From Elusimicrobiota bacterium (lineage in GTDB: Bacteria > Elusimicrobiota > Elusimicrobia > FEN-1173): a DNA stretch of 64,000 nt. The translations under genes were made by a program, and so were the position numbers. Every line of letters begins with the position of its first letter. Position 1 is the stretch's first letter. The DNA lies in the NCBI GenBank assembly GCA_016715645.1, contig JADJZR010000008.1, positions 116,351 through 180,350 on the forward strand, given 5' to 3'. Positions 51,340-61,415 of this stretch are shown one piece after another. The notes beneath the pieces were generated by a model. That model did not search any database. It saw nothing but the letters and a program-made list of their open reading frames with translations, and was not told where the DNA came from.

Positions 51340-52049
51340 GACTGTTTCCAGACCTTTCGGTTCCCGTTGAAGAAGAGGAATGGATGGACACGCGGCCTTT
51401 CCATTCCGGCGAATCCCGCCGGTCGTTGTTGTTTCTGGCCAAAATGAACCGTTGGTTCGGCGGCACGGCGACCGTTCTGCGCCCGTTCATGGAATGGAGC
51501 CGACGGTGGCGTCCAGGAGCGCCCGTGCATATACTGGATGTCGGCACCGGCGGCGCCGATATCCCCATCGCGGTTGTGAAATGGGCGCGGGAGAACGGTC
51601 ATTCCCTTCGCGTCACGGCCGTGGAACTGATGCCGGAAATCGCGGCCTTCGCCAAGCAAGCGGTTCGTCCTTACCCGGAAATCACCGTTTGGGAACGGGA
51701 ATGGCAAGACATCCCCAGAGAGTTGACGTTTGATTATGTCATCGCTTCCCTTTTTCTTCATCACGTCCCTCTCCCATTGCGGTCCGACGCCCTCGTCTCT
51801 TTGGATCAACGGGCTCGAAAAGGGCTTGTGGTCTCTGACCTGATTCGCACGCATCCCTCCTATTGGGCCGTGAAGGCGGCGTCTATCGTCTGGGGAGACG
51901 CGGTGGTGCGGCATGACGGCCCCCTGTCGGTTCGCCGGGCCTTTCGCGTCAACGAACTGGAATCCTTGGCCCATGACGCGGGCCTCTCTTATGTAAAAGT
52001 CCGAACGGAACCCTGGTGCCGGATCAGCCTGGCCGGAGAAAAGGCGTGA
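51336..52049 (+). CDS. Class I SAM-dependent methyltransferase
   Basis: The 237-residue protein has the SAM-binding ILDVGTGGADIP motif at about 69-80, VTAVELMPEI as motif II, and FDYVIASLFLHHV as motif IV. It is most like the small methyltransferases that accompany bacterial type III polyketide synthases. It would methylate a hydroxyl of the resorcinol or quinone product. The GTG start overlaps the synthase stop by four bases. Confidence 0.9.
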   Translation: MRLFPDLSVPVEEEEWMDTRPFHSGESRRSLLFLAKMNRWFGGTATVLRPFMEWSRRWRPGAPVHILDVGTGGADIPIAVVKWARENGHSLRVTAVELMPEIAAFAKQAVRPYPEITVWEREWQDIPRELTFDYVIASLFLHHVPLPLRSDALVSLDQRARKGLVVSDLIRTHPSYWAVKAASIVWGDAVVRHDGPLSVRRAFRVNELESLAHDAGLSYVKVRTEPWCRISLAGEKA

Positions 52050-53143
52050 CGACCGCCCTGATCGTGGGCGCCGGTCCGGCGGGCGCCAGCGCGGCGCTGG
52101 CCCTTCTTCCGCTTGGTTTCGACGTAACCGTTTTAGAGCGTCGTCCCGGTTTGGCTCCTCGTGTGTGCGGGGCATTTTTGGGGCCGGAAGCCCTAGCGCA
52201 TCTCGATCGCATGGGAATGGGGGCCCACGTTCGGGCGAAGGGTGTTCTCGTCCGTTACGCCGGGGTTTCTGTGGGCGGCGGCGAAGAACGGACGGTCAAT
52301 TTCCCCGTGCCCGGTCTTGCCCTCCCCCGCCCGGAATTGGAACGAATTTTATTGGACGCGGTGAAAGAACGCGGTGGGTCCCTTCGTTGGGGTGTTTCCG
52401 GAAAACCCGCCGGGCCCACCGCCGTTTCCGTGCAGGGCCCCGGATTGACCCCATCGGATCCCCCCGTTTTTTGCGCGGATCATGTGATCTGGGCCGATGG
52501 GCGATTTTCCGGCCAGGAATCGATTGCTTCCGATAGTGGGGTCCCGGCCTGGTATGGTTGGAACGCCACGTTTTCGGGAGTTAATCAAGTCCCCGGCGGC
52601 ATGTCCCTTTACTTTCTTCCCGACGGGTATCTGGGCCTTCTCACGTTCAAGGACGGCACATCCAACCTGTGCGGATTAAAACGTCGGCGTGGAAATCCTC
52701 TGGAATGGGGAACGGTATTCAATGAATCGAAAACTCAGTCCCCGAGTTTGGATCGACGGATGAAGCACGCCGCTCTCCTGTCGTCCTGGAGGGGAGTTGG
52801 TCCGCTTCCTTTTACGGGCGGATTGCGGGCGGATGACGGGTTGTTTCGTGTCGGGGACGCCGCGGCGGTGGGGGACCCGTTTATGGGAGAAGGTATCGGC
52901 CGGGCATTGGGAACGGGGCCGCTTGTCACACACTCATTTCGACGAAACACAGGTCGGGCGGACGATCTGTCCCGGGAGATTCGGGACCTGTGGCGCAAAG
53001 CCTATGGCCGCCGGTTCCGTCTGGGCAACGGTATTCGAGGGGTGTTCAATCACCCGAGAATTTCCCAATTATTCCTCCGGTGTCTTTTGGCCCATCCCCC
53101 CATCGCCCGAATTCTTCTGCCGATTTTTAACCGCCTACCTTGA
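52046..53143 (+). CDS. FAD-dependent monooxygenase (UbiH/geranylgeranyl-reductase-like)
   Basis: The 365-residue protein has an N-terminal Rossmann FAD site VGAGPAGASAAL, the conserved GxFLGPEAL-type region CGAFLGPEAL, DHVIWADGRFS, and the second FAD motif RVGDAAAVGDPFMGEGIGRAL. It belongs to the group-A flavin monooxygenase/reductase family. In the polyketide operon it would hydroxylate the aromatic ring to a quinol. GTG 52046 overlaps the methyltransferase stop; the longer frame upstream is a shadow. Confidence 0.9.
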   Translation: MTTALIVGAGPAGASAALALLPLGFDVTVLERRPGLAPRVCGAFLGPEALAHLDRMGMGAHVRAKGVLVRYAGVSVGGGEERTVNFPVPGLALPRPELERILLDAVKERGGSLRWGVSGKPAGPTAVSVQGPGLTPSDPPVFCADHVIWADGRFSGQESIASDSGVPAWYGWNATFSGVNQVPGGMSLYFLPDGYLGLLTFKDGTSNLCGLKRRRGNPLEWGTVFNESKTQSPSLDRRMKHAALLSSWRGVGPLPFTGGLRADDGLFRVGDAAAVGDPFMGEGIGRALGTGPLVTHSFRRNTGRADDLSREIRDLWRKAYGRRFRLGNGIRGVFNHPRISQLFLRCLLAHPPIARILLPIFNRLP

Positions 53144-53189
53144 CCTTAGAACCCAGATATAACCCGAAACCGAGATCGGGAATTCCCGG

Positions 53190-54803
53190 TCAAAACACTT
53201 GACCTGTGCCGAACGTGAAAACGGGGGATCGGTTTCCGTCAGCGGCTCGGGTGGGCCAAGCCAAATCAAACCGCAAGACTTGGCCCAAACTGGCTCGGGT
53301 GAGATGAAAGCGTAACCCCAGTCCGTACCCGGCCCGCAGGTCGCTGAGGGCCAACGACGTGCCCCGGGGCCAGACGTATCCCGCGTCCACAAACCCCACG
53401 GCGCCGATTCCAAAAAACTCGAACACCTCGTCCACCAAAAACAACCGGTTTTCCACATTGGCCAAAAAGAGCCGGTTTCCAGAAAAAGCGTTAACCGGAT
53501 ATCCTCGCAGGCCCGACGTGCCTCCCAAAAGAAGTTGAGTGTCCTCATCGGGGTTGAACACCTGGTCCCAGGCCACATGGCCGGCCCAGGTGCTCCGGGA
53601 TCGAGTTCGGTCATAGATTTCAGTGTCAACGCGGGTTTTGACGTTTCGCCATTCGGATTGGTAACGACCCTCTTCTTTTATAGTTACTAATCCGAACCGG
53701 TCGGGCCCCCACTGTTGGCCTTGGCTGAAGAGGCCCTGAAAAAAGGTGGCGTTGGTCGCCCCCGGAACCCATTCGGATTGGGACACCCCGACATTGGCTC
53801 CCACAACGGGTCCTAAATTAAAATCTTCCACCCGGGAATAAAGGCGGATGTGATCTTTTGTAATGAAGTTCACTTTTTGCCAATCGAGAGTGGGCCCGAA
53901 CAGGTGATAAACGTCGTCTCGGAGAAGCCCGTCGGTTCCCTCGGCTTCCGATAACCGTTGATGAACGAAGCGGTATCCCAACCCCAGTCGACGGACCCGA
54001 CGAACGGTGGATCCCACCGAGAAAGCGACTCCGCCCCCCAGATCTTTGTTCTCCTCCGTGTGTCGACTGATTTCCTCACCGTTTTCAAACAACACCGTAT
54101 CGTACCGGGCGTAAGAGCCGGACGTTTTAAACCCAAACCGAGTCAGGGTGGAGGAAAAGGGTTTTTCAACCGATAGGGCTCGCGAGGATCCATCCGCGGT
54201 GTCCGCATAATCGCCCGCCAAACGAAGTCGGGTTCCCAACAGGGCGGGATCGTCGTAAGAAAAACTGCGGGTGACCAAGTCGGGCTCTTTTTTGTAGATA
54301 AACCCCACTTCTTTTCCGTATCCCGCCAAATTTCGTTCCCGGATTCCCATGGTGTACTTGGTTTCTTCGCCCGACCCGGAGACGCCGATAAAGGGTTCTG
54401 TGGTCCAGGTGTCTTGGGCCTCGACCAAGATGTCCACCGCTCCGCGGCCCACGGGCACGGGCCGAACATGCACATCCCGCAGGCGCAATATCCGCCGCAG
54501 GGCCCGTTCGGTTTCTTGGCCCAGGGCGGGGTCGAACAGGTCGCCTTTCTTAAAGAGCAACTGTTCCCGGATGGTGTTTTCTCGTGTGGAAATATGCAGA
54601 TGGTTGATGGTTCGATACACCAGCTTATTTTCCGAGGGGATCGACGTATCGAAAATTTGCCGGCGAATAACGTAAATATTTTCAATGCGATACCCGTGGT
54701 AGGTGGGGTCCTTTTTAGCGGCCATCACGGAGTTAGAGAGTCCGCTGAAAAGGACCATCGCCAAGGCGTAAGAACGACCTGTTCGAACCGGGGAGGCGAC
54801 CAT
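53190..54803 (-). CDS. Omp85/BamA-like outer-membrane protein
   Basis: The 537-residue protein has a signal peptide (SYALAMVLFSGLSNSVMA), at least one POTRA-like domain (RENTIREQLLFKKGDLFDP ... RDVHVRPVPVGRGAVDILVE, about 75-160) and a long beta-barrel with alternating pattern ending in aromatic residues (GTGQVF). LLGGTSGLRGYP contains the RGY element that Omp85 proteins use to form the barrel seal. A single POTRA suggests a TamA-, patatin- or ShlB-like branch rather than BamA itself. ATG 54803 is favoured by the signal peptide; TATACT lies just upstream. Divergent from yebC. Confidence 0.88.
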   Translation of the reverse strand: MVASPVRTGRSYALAMVLFSGLSNSVMAAKKDPTYHGYRIENIYVIRRQIFDTSIPSENKLVYRTINHLHISTRENTIREQLLFKKGDLFDPALGQETERALRRILRLRDVHVRPVPVGRGAVDILVEAQDTWTTEPFIGVSGSGEETKYTMGIRERNLAGYGKEVGFIYKKEPDLVTRSFSYDDPALLGTRLRLAGDYADTADGSSRALSVEKPFSSTLTRFGFKTSGSYARYDTVLFENGEEISRHTEENKDLGGGVAFSVGSTVRRVRRLGLGYRFVHQRLSEAEGTDGLLRDDVYHLFGPTLDWQKVNFITKDHIRLYSRVEDFNLGPVVGANVGVSQSEWVPGATNATFFQGLFSQGQQWGPDRFGLVTIKEEGRYQSEWRNVKTRVDTEIYDRTRSRSTWAGHVAWDQVFNPDEDTQLLLGGTSGLRGYPVNAFSGNRLFLANVENRLFLVDEVFEFFGIGAVGFVDAGYVWPRGTSLALSDLRAGYGLGLRFHLTRASLGQVLRFDLAWPTRAADGNRSPVFTFGTGQVF

Positions 54804-54905
54804 AACTTTTAGTATAACGGATTTTGACAAAACGTCGAGGCCGTTGTCAGTGGTCGGACGATCTGGTAATATCACTCCAACACCGTTTTGAAAGGGGAAC
54901 CGTCT

Positions 54906-55637
54906 ATGTCCGGTCACAGTCGATGGGCAGGAATCAAGCACAAAAAAGGGTTGATCGACGCTAAAAAAGGGAAAACGTTCACGCGCATTGTCCGTGAGTT
55001 AACCATTGCGGCCCGGGCCGGCGGTGGAAGTCCCGAAAACAACCCCCGTTTGCGCAAAGCCATGGACGACGCCCGCGCGGCCAACATGCCATCGGACAAC
55101 GTGAAAAAAGCCATCCAGCGGGGCACCGGCGAAATTCCCGGTATGACCTTTGAGGAAATTAGTTATGAGGGATACGGCCCGGCCGGAGCGGCGGTCTATT
55201 TAACCGGCACCACCGACAACAAAAACCGCACCACGTCCGAAATCCGCAAAATGTTTTCGTCTCACGGAGGCAACATGGGCGAGTCGGGGTGCGTGGGGTG
55301 GATGTTTCAGGCCAAAGGCCAGCTGGTGGTGGAAAAAGCCGTGTGGACAGATGAAGACAAACTCATGACCGTGGCCCTGGACGCCGGCGCCGAAGACATC
55401 AAAACCGACGATCCCGAGGTGTTTCAAGTCGTCACGGCTCCTGCCGATTTCGACAAGGTCAAAAAAGCGTTGGAGGCGGCGGCCGTCCCCCTCGCGTCCG
55501 CGGAGGTCACATTTTTGCCGTCCACCACGGTGCCCTTGAAAGACGGGGCCGCCCGCCAACTTGAATCGCTTTTGGACGAGTTGGAAAACCACGACGACGT
55601 CAAAGACGTTTACACCAACGGCGACATACAGGGTTGA
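54906..55637 (+). CDS. yebC: YebC/PmpR family protein
   Basis: The 243-residue protein is a textbook YebC: MSGHSRWAGIKHKKGLIDAK start, NNPRLRKAMDDARAANMPSD, YEGYGPAGAAVY, NRTTSEIRKMFSSHGG. The family was long annotated as transcriptional regulators and recent work links it to ribosome stalling relief. AAGGGGA precedes ATG 54906. It is the first gene of the ruv operon here and overlaps ruvC by TTGA, an arrangement common in bacteria. Confidence 0.98.
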   Translation: MSGHSRWAGIKHKKGLIDAKKGKTFTRIVRELTIAARAGGGSPENNPRLRKAMDDARAANMPSDNVKKAIQRGTGEIPGMTFEEISYEGYGPAGAAVYLTGTTDNKNRTTSEIRKMFSSHGGNMGESGCVGWMFQAKGQLVVEKAVWTDEDKLMTVALDAGAEDIKTDDPEVFQVVTAPADFDKVKKALEAAAVPLASAEVTFLPSTTVPLKDGAARQLESLLDELENHDDVKDVYTNGDIQG

Positions 55638-56128
55638 AAGTTCTCGGCATAGATCCCGGGCTCGGGACCGTGGGTTGGGCCGTCTTGGAGGTTCATGGAC
55701 GGGAAACCTACCGTGTGTGGGGGTATGGCGCGATTGAAACGCCCCGGGCACGGCCCCTGGCGGAACGGGTGTTGTTTTTGGCCCGGGCCTTGAAAGAAAT
55801 TGTCAGCCGTGAACAGCCCGTTGTGGCCGCGATCGAAGACCTCTTTATCGCCAAAAACAGCCGTACAGCGGCGTCGGTGGGCCACGGGCGAGGGGCGATT
55901 TTGTTAACGCTGGCGGAACTGGGGCTTCCCATTCACGAATACAATCCGCGGCAAGTGAAGGTGGCCCTCACCGGTTATGGCGCGGCCGACAAATCCCAAA
56001 TGCAAACCATGGTTCAACGGCTTCTTCGACTCAAAGAAATTCCCAAACCTGACGACGCGGCGGACGCGTTAGCGATCGCTCTGTGCCACATCAATTCGTC
56101 CTCCTACGAAACGGGGGTGCGGGGGTGA
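55634..56128 (+). CDS. ruvC: Holliday junction resolvase RuvC
   Basis: The 164-residue endonuclease has the four catalytic acids in LGIDPG, AIEDLF and DDAADALAIALCH (two Asp). It cuts four-way junctions symmetrically, with RuvAB driving branch migration. The start is TTG 55634, overlapping the yebC stop; its own stop overlaps ruvA by GTGA. Confidence 0.98.
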   Translation: MKVLGIDPGLGTVGWAVLEVHGRETYRVWGYGAIETPRARPLAERVLFLARALKEIVSREQPVVAAIEDLFIAKNSRTAASVGHGRGAILLTLAELGLPIHEYNPRQVKVALTGYGAADKSQMQTMVQRLLRLKEIPKPDDAADALAIALCHINSSSYETGVRG

Positions 56129-56735
56129 TCGCTTCTTTGCGGGGAACCCTGTTGGACCGGCGGGACGACGGGTGCGTGGTGGAAGCGGGAGGGGTGGGCT
56201 ACGAGGTTTTGCTGTCGTCGGCGTCGGCTCTTCGGTTGCCGCCGGTGGGCGGCGAGGTGCGACTGCTGATCGTGGAATCGGTGGCCATGTACGGGGGCGG
56301 GACCAGCCTGTATGGATTTTTAACCCTGGAAGAAAAACAGGTGTATCTGGTGTTGCGGGAAAATGTTCCCGGCGCCGGGGCCAAAAAGGCTCTGGAACTG
56401 TTGGATAAAGCCGCGAAATCGTTGCCCAACTTTCGTCGGGCTGTGGTTGATAAAGACCCCAAATCGTTGGTGACGGGGTTTGGGTTCACTCTTAAAACGG
56501 CGGAAAAACTGGTGGCCGCTTTGCAAGGGAAAATGGAGTCGTTATCGGTTTCGGCGGGGCCGGGAGAAACGGCGCCCTCAATGGCGTTCGAGGAAGCGGT
56601 GGCGGGATTGGTGGCGTTGGGATACCGTGAATCCGCGGCGCGTCAGGCGGCCCAGTCTGCCCGGGACGTGTTAGGGTCCGCGGCCAACGCCCAGGATGTT
56701 TTGCGGGAATCCCTTCGGCATTTGGCGGGTCGGTC

Positions 56736-56739
<4 letters not shown>
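56125..56739 (+). CDS. ruvA: Holliday junction DNA helicase subunit RuvA
   Basis: The 204-residue protein shows RuvA domains: N-terminal OB fold (IASLRGTLLDR ... GGVGYEVLLS), acidic pin region, two helix-hairpin-helix motifs (LRENVPGAGAKKALELL; GFGFTLKTAEKLVAAL) and a C-terminal RuvB-binding domain (EEAVAGLVALGYRESAARQA). It binds junctions as a tetramer and loads RuvB. GTG 56125 overlaps ruvC; the stop overlaps ruvB by ATGA. Confidence 0.97.
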
Positions 56740-57767
<1,028 letters not shown>

Positions 57768-58895
57768 ATGGGGTTGCGTTTTTTCGTAACCTGTTTGTCG
57801 GCCCTTCTATTGTGGGGGCCGCTTTTTGCCGCCCGACCTCCGTTGATTCGAATCGGTCTTTTTGACAAGACCTCCACCCTCCAATTGGGTCCCGGCTCTT
57901 ACCGCGTATCGGGAAAAGTATCCCGTCGATCGCCGCGGTTCAAGGAGGCGGTAAAAATAATCCCGACAAAAAACGGCTTCACGGCGAACAAAGAGCGATG
58001 GGGCAAACAGGTGGTCATTGAACCGTCGGACCGCGGCGGGGTGGTCGTGGTCAATAACCGTCCGTACCGCGGCGCCATCGAACTTGATCGACGCGGGGAC
58101 GGCATCCGCGTGGTCAACCGGGTCAGCGTGGAAGATTACGTGCGTGGTGTTCTTCAAATGGAAACCTCCGACAAATGGCCCGAACAGGCCTTGAAGGCCC
58201 AAGCGGTGATCAGCCGCACTTACGCGCTTCGCAATCGCGGCCGACACGGACGATCCGGTTACGATTTTTGCGCTCACCCCCATTGTCAGGTCTACGGCGG
58301 AGCCCGGGCCGAACGGTCCCGCACCGACGCCGCCGTCAAAAAAACCCGAATGGAAGTGTTGGTGGATCGTAAAGGCCGTCTCATCACGACCGTTTTTCAT
58401 TCCTGTTGCGGGGGCAACACGGAATCGGCGGAAAATGTGTGGGAACAGGGCGGCCAACCTTATTTACGCCCCGTGAAATGTTCCTGGTGTCGAGGAAGTC
58501 CGCCCTCCCAATGGATCGCTAAAGTTCCGTATGACTTGGTGGATCAGCGCATTCGATCGACGGGAATAAAAATCGGCGAGGTCCGGGCCATTGGAATTTT
58601 AAGCCACACGCCGTCCGGACGGGTGTACAAAGTCCGTTTGTATGGCCAACAAGGCACCCACGACCTGTTCGCTAACAAGTTCCGAACCATTTTCGATCCC
58701 CACCTCATCCGGAGCACCCTCTGGACAGGCCTGTCCAAATTAGACGGATCGTGGCAGATCCATGGGAAGGGGTGGGGCCACGGGGTGGGCCTGTGCCAGT
58801 GGGGAATGAAAAAATTGGCGGAAAAGAATATGTCCTACGGTCAAATTCTTCGGATTTACTATCACGGTGTCAAGGTAGATGATTGGTCCGAATGA
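57768..58895 (+). CDS. SpoIID/LytB-domain protein
   Basis: The 375-residue protein has a signal peptide (FFVTCLSALLLWGPLFA) and the SpoIID core: VSVEDYVRGVLQMETS, WPEQALKAQAVISRTYALRN, YDFCAHPHCQVYGG, FHSCCGGNTESAENVWE and GWGHGVGLCQWGM near the end. SpoIID-type enzymes are lytic transglycosylases or amidase enhancers acting on peptidoglycan; outside spore formers they probably have envelope roles. It begins immediately after the ruvB stop and overlaps queA by ATGA. Confidence 0.93.
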   Translation: MGLRFFVTCLSALLLWGPLFAARPPLIRIGLFDKTSTLQLGPGSYRVSGKVSRRSPRFKEAVKIIPTKNGFTANKERWGKQVVIEPSDRGGVVVVNNRPYRGAIELDRRGDGIRVVNRVSVEDYVRGVLQMETSDKWPEQALKAQAVISRTYALRNRGRHGRSGYDFCAHPHCQVYGGARAERSRTDAAVKKTRMEVLVDRKGRLITTVFHSCCGGNTESAENVWEQGGQPYLRPVKCSWCRGSPPSQWIAKVPYDLVDQRIRSTGIKIGEVRAIGILSHTPSGRVYKVRLYGQQGTHDLFANKFRTIFDPHLIRSTLWTGLSKLDGSWQIHGKGWGHGVGLCQWGMKKLAEKNMSYGQILRIYYHGVKVDDWSE

Positions 58896-60000
58896 TACCG
58901 CACCCGCCGACCAATAGTTTGGGTTTTCCGGACATTCCCGAAGACCGGATCGCCCAAGTTCCCTTTGGCCCAACGGGACCAGGCCAAACTGTTAATGTTA
59001 AACCGCTCCGACGGTGCGCTGTCCCACGGAGTTTTTTCGGACCTAATCAATTTAGTGTCGGAGGGGGACGCCCTTGTTTTAAACGACGTGCGGGTTTTGC
59101 CAGCTCGGCTGTTCGGAAAAAAAACGACCGGCGGGCGCGTGGCGGTTCTGCTGTTGGCCCGTTACATGGATCCGGGCCCGGAACGGTGGACCGCCTTGAT
59201 CACACCCCGGCCCCGTGTCGGGGCGGACATCCATTTCCCGGACGGTTTGCGAGGCTGCGTGAAGGGCCCCTGTGCCGATGGCGAATGGGAACTGGAATTT
59301 TCCGAGCCGGTGGACCCCGTTTTGGCCCGGTGGGGCCGAATGCCCCTTCCCCCCTACATCAAACGTTCCCCGGAAGGCAACGCCGAAGATCTGGCGATGC
59401 CCAGACCGTGTATTCGACCGAACAAAAGGTTCTTCCAGGGGAAACGACTCCCGAAAACGCCGTTTCTCATCGGTCGGCGCAACCGGTTCCTCAAGGGGCC
59501 GTGGCGGCCCCCACGGCGGGACTGCATTTTACGCCGGACTTATTGGAGAAGATGCGAAAAAAAGGGTGCGGGTTCATTTCGTCACGTTGTGGGTGGGATG
59601 GGCACGTTTCGGCCCATTGCCACGGACGATATTCGCGCTCATCGCATGTTGCCGGAACCGTATCAGGTGCCGCAAGAGACCGCGGACGCGTTGCGCGCCG
59701 TCCGCCGCGAGGGAAAAAGTGTGGGCGGTCGGCACCACCCGCCGCGCACCCTGGAATCCGCCGCCGAACCGGACCGAACGGTGCGCGCCGGGACCGGCAC
59801 CGCGACCCTCTATATTACGCCCTGGCTATTCTTTCCGAGTGGTGGACCGGCTTGTCACGAATTTTCATATGCCGGGCCACACCCCGCTGGTTCTGACAGC
59901 CGCCTTTGCCGGCCTCGAACCGCTCCGCCACGCCTACAACGAAGCCATCGCCAAAAACTACCGATTCTTCTCCTACGGTGACGCAATGGCGATAATGTGA
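58892..60000 (+). pseudogene. queA: queA, broken by several frameshifts as read
   Basis: Pieces in three frames line up along the whole QueA protein (S-adenosylmethionine:tRNA ribosyltransferase-isomerase, queuosine synthesis): IPEDRIAQVP (58892-58960), QRDQAKLLML to LPPYIKRSPEG (58965-59400), QTVYSTEQKV to GAVAAPTAGLHFTPDLLEKM (59405-59560), VRVHFVTL, TFRPIATDDIRAHRM-like residues (59600-59720), then GYSFRVVDRLVTNFHMPG to the end. At least six one-base shifts, several in homopolymers, are needed. Nothing else is missing, so sequence error is as likely as decay. Confidence 0.9.
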
Positions 60001-60049
60001 TATTCAAAGTCGGCCGGGCAATCCCGGTTAGTCCAATGTGGTTTAGATG

Positions 60050-60172
60050 AATGCCGGTCGTTGTTGCCCGATTTTAGTTGCCCCATCATGGCGCCCTTCA
60101 ATCGGTTGAATTGTTTTATCGATATAAAAACCGCCCGATAAATCGGGCAACTACGCTTAACTGACCGGCATT
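60050..60172. repeat. Nested inverted-repeat hairpin element
   Basis: AATGCCGGTC (60050-60059) pairs with GACCGGCATT (60163-60172), and inside it GTTGCCCGATTT with AAATCGGGCAAC (60140-60151). The block is flanked by GTTTAGAT at 60041-60048 and 60174-60181. It resembles a small non-coding palindromic element. Confidence 0.7.
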
Positions 60173-60176
60173 GGGT

Positions 60177-61318
60177 TTAGATAAGACATTCCCTCATTGG
60201 GCTCAGGCAAGGGGGGCGATGAAGGATTGAGACCCATAAGAAAGTTTTCGCACGGCAGGCAAGGAATTCCGTTAATGAGCAATCGATTCTTGCCCCGATA
60301 GAGAAGCGCGACCTTTGCTTCGGGGTAATCCTCCCGAAACAGGGCCAGTCCCTTAAGGTCATCGGATCGACACTGTCCGAATTTTTACCTCGAAGGCAAA
60401 TAGCCCTCCCCGGCCGTAGAGTACGAAGTCCACTTCCACTCCCCACCGCGTGCGCCAGAAAAACAGTTGGTCTCCCTGGTCACGATAGGCGCACCAGGCT
60501 CTCAAGTTTTGGGCCACCAACCCCTCCAGACATTGTCCTTCCAATTCCGAGACACGGTCCAGGGGGCCTTGAGGGCGAAGAGACCGGAAGACTCCCGCAT
60601 CGAAGTAGTAAAATTTCGGATGGGAAATAAGGTCTCGCTTTGCCCGTTTATTGAAAATGGGGAGATGGAAGGAGAGCAATAGGTCTTCCAGACCGAAGAT
60701 ATCCTTCAATGGAACTTCTTTGACTTGAGTGTCCTCGGCCACGCGGGTCGCGTTCAGTAAACTCCATGGAAAAACTAATCACTTAAGAAATCGAGAAAAC
60801 CCTGAGGTTGCGCACCAATCCCTCGTTGCACTTCTTCCCGAAGATGCCGCCCGCGTAAGCCGCCAATTGTTTTGGTTGGGGGACGCCTGCATGAGAGGGA
60901 GAAGTCCGACTGAAGCTTCTCCAGGAAAAAGCCTTCCTGTTCGGCAGGCATGAAGGAGAACGCAAAGGAGCGCCTCCCAGAAGGTTTGTTTGTTTAATTT
61001 GGGAGCGCTCGATCCCGTGAGGACAAACCGCCGCCCCTTTTTCAATAAGACGGTGAATCCATTGGACAGGGGGACCCGCTGAATTTCATCGATGACGATT
61101 GTCGCCCCATTGGGAAGCCCCTCCACCGATTCAGCGATTAATTCGGGACGGGCACTGTATTTTCGAAAAGCCTCCTCGGAGAGCAAATCGATCCATAAAG
61201 CGGCATCGATGGCTTTTTGAATCAACGTGGATTTCCCCGTTCCCCGCGGTCACAAGAAAAAAGGTCGTGGGAGGTTGAAAAATCTATTTAAAACATTAAA
61301 TTGCCTGTCATATTTTAT
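60177..61318 (-). pseudogene. AAA+ ATPase with DUF4143, frameshifted
   Basis: On the minus strand, fragments give RGTGKSTLIQKAID (Walker A, near 61240), IVIDEIQRVP (Walker B), RRFVLTGSSAPKL (sensor), then after a gap IFGLEDLLLSFHLPIFNKRA, YYFDAGVFRSL, FFWRTRWGVEVDFVLYG and FAFEVK, the DUF4143 nuclease-like end, and finally LALFREDYPEAKVALLYRG in a third frame. The region between 60745 and 60950 is scrambled. Such ATPases are common, often mobile, and of unclear function. A clean promoter lies upstream. Confidence 0.8.
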
Positions 61319-61347
61319 ATTCTAAATGAAAGAATGATATATGTCAA
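61319..61347 (-). promoter_or_regulatory. Sigma-70-type promoter for the DUF4143 ATPase
   Basis: On the minus strand TTGACA (61347-61342), 17-bp spacer, TAGAAT (61324-61319), just upstream of the ATPase remnant. The surrounding 61319-61400 is AT-rich and holds no gene. Confidence 0.7.
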
Positions 61348-61415
61348 CGACCGAAAATTTACAATTTCGTTACAACTCTTAAGGCGATCTTCTGCCGAAT
61401 TTGGTCTCATTTTGC

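Noticed and set aside
58883..59896. 337-aa plus-strand frame over queA
   Set aside because: Contains one true queA piece but is otherwise out of frame, basic and proline-rich; not a separate gene.
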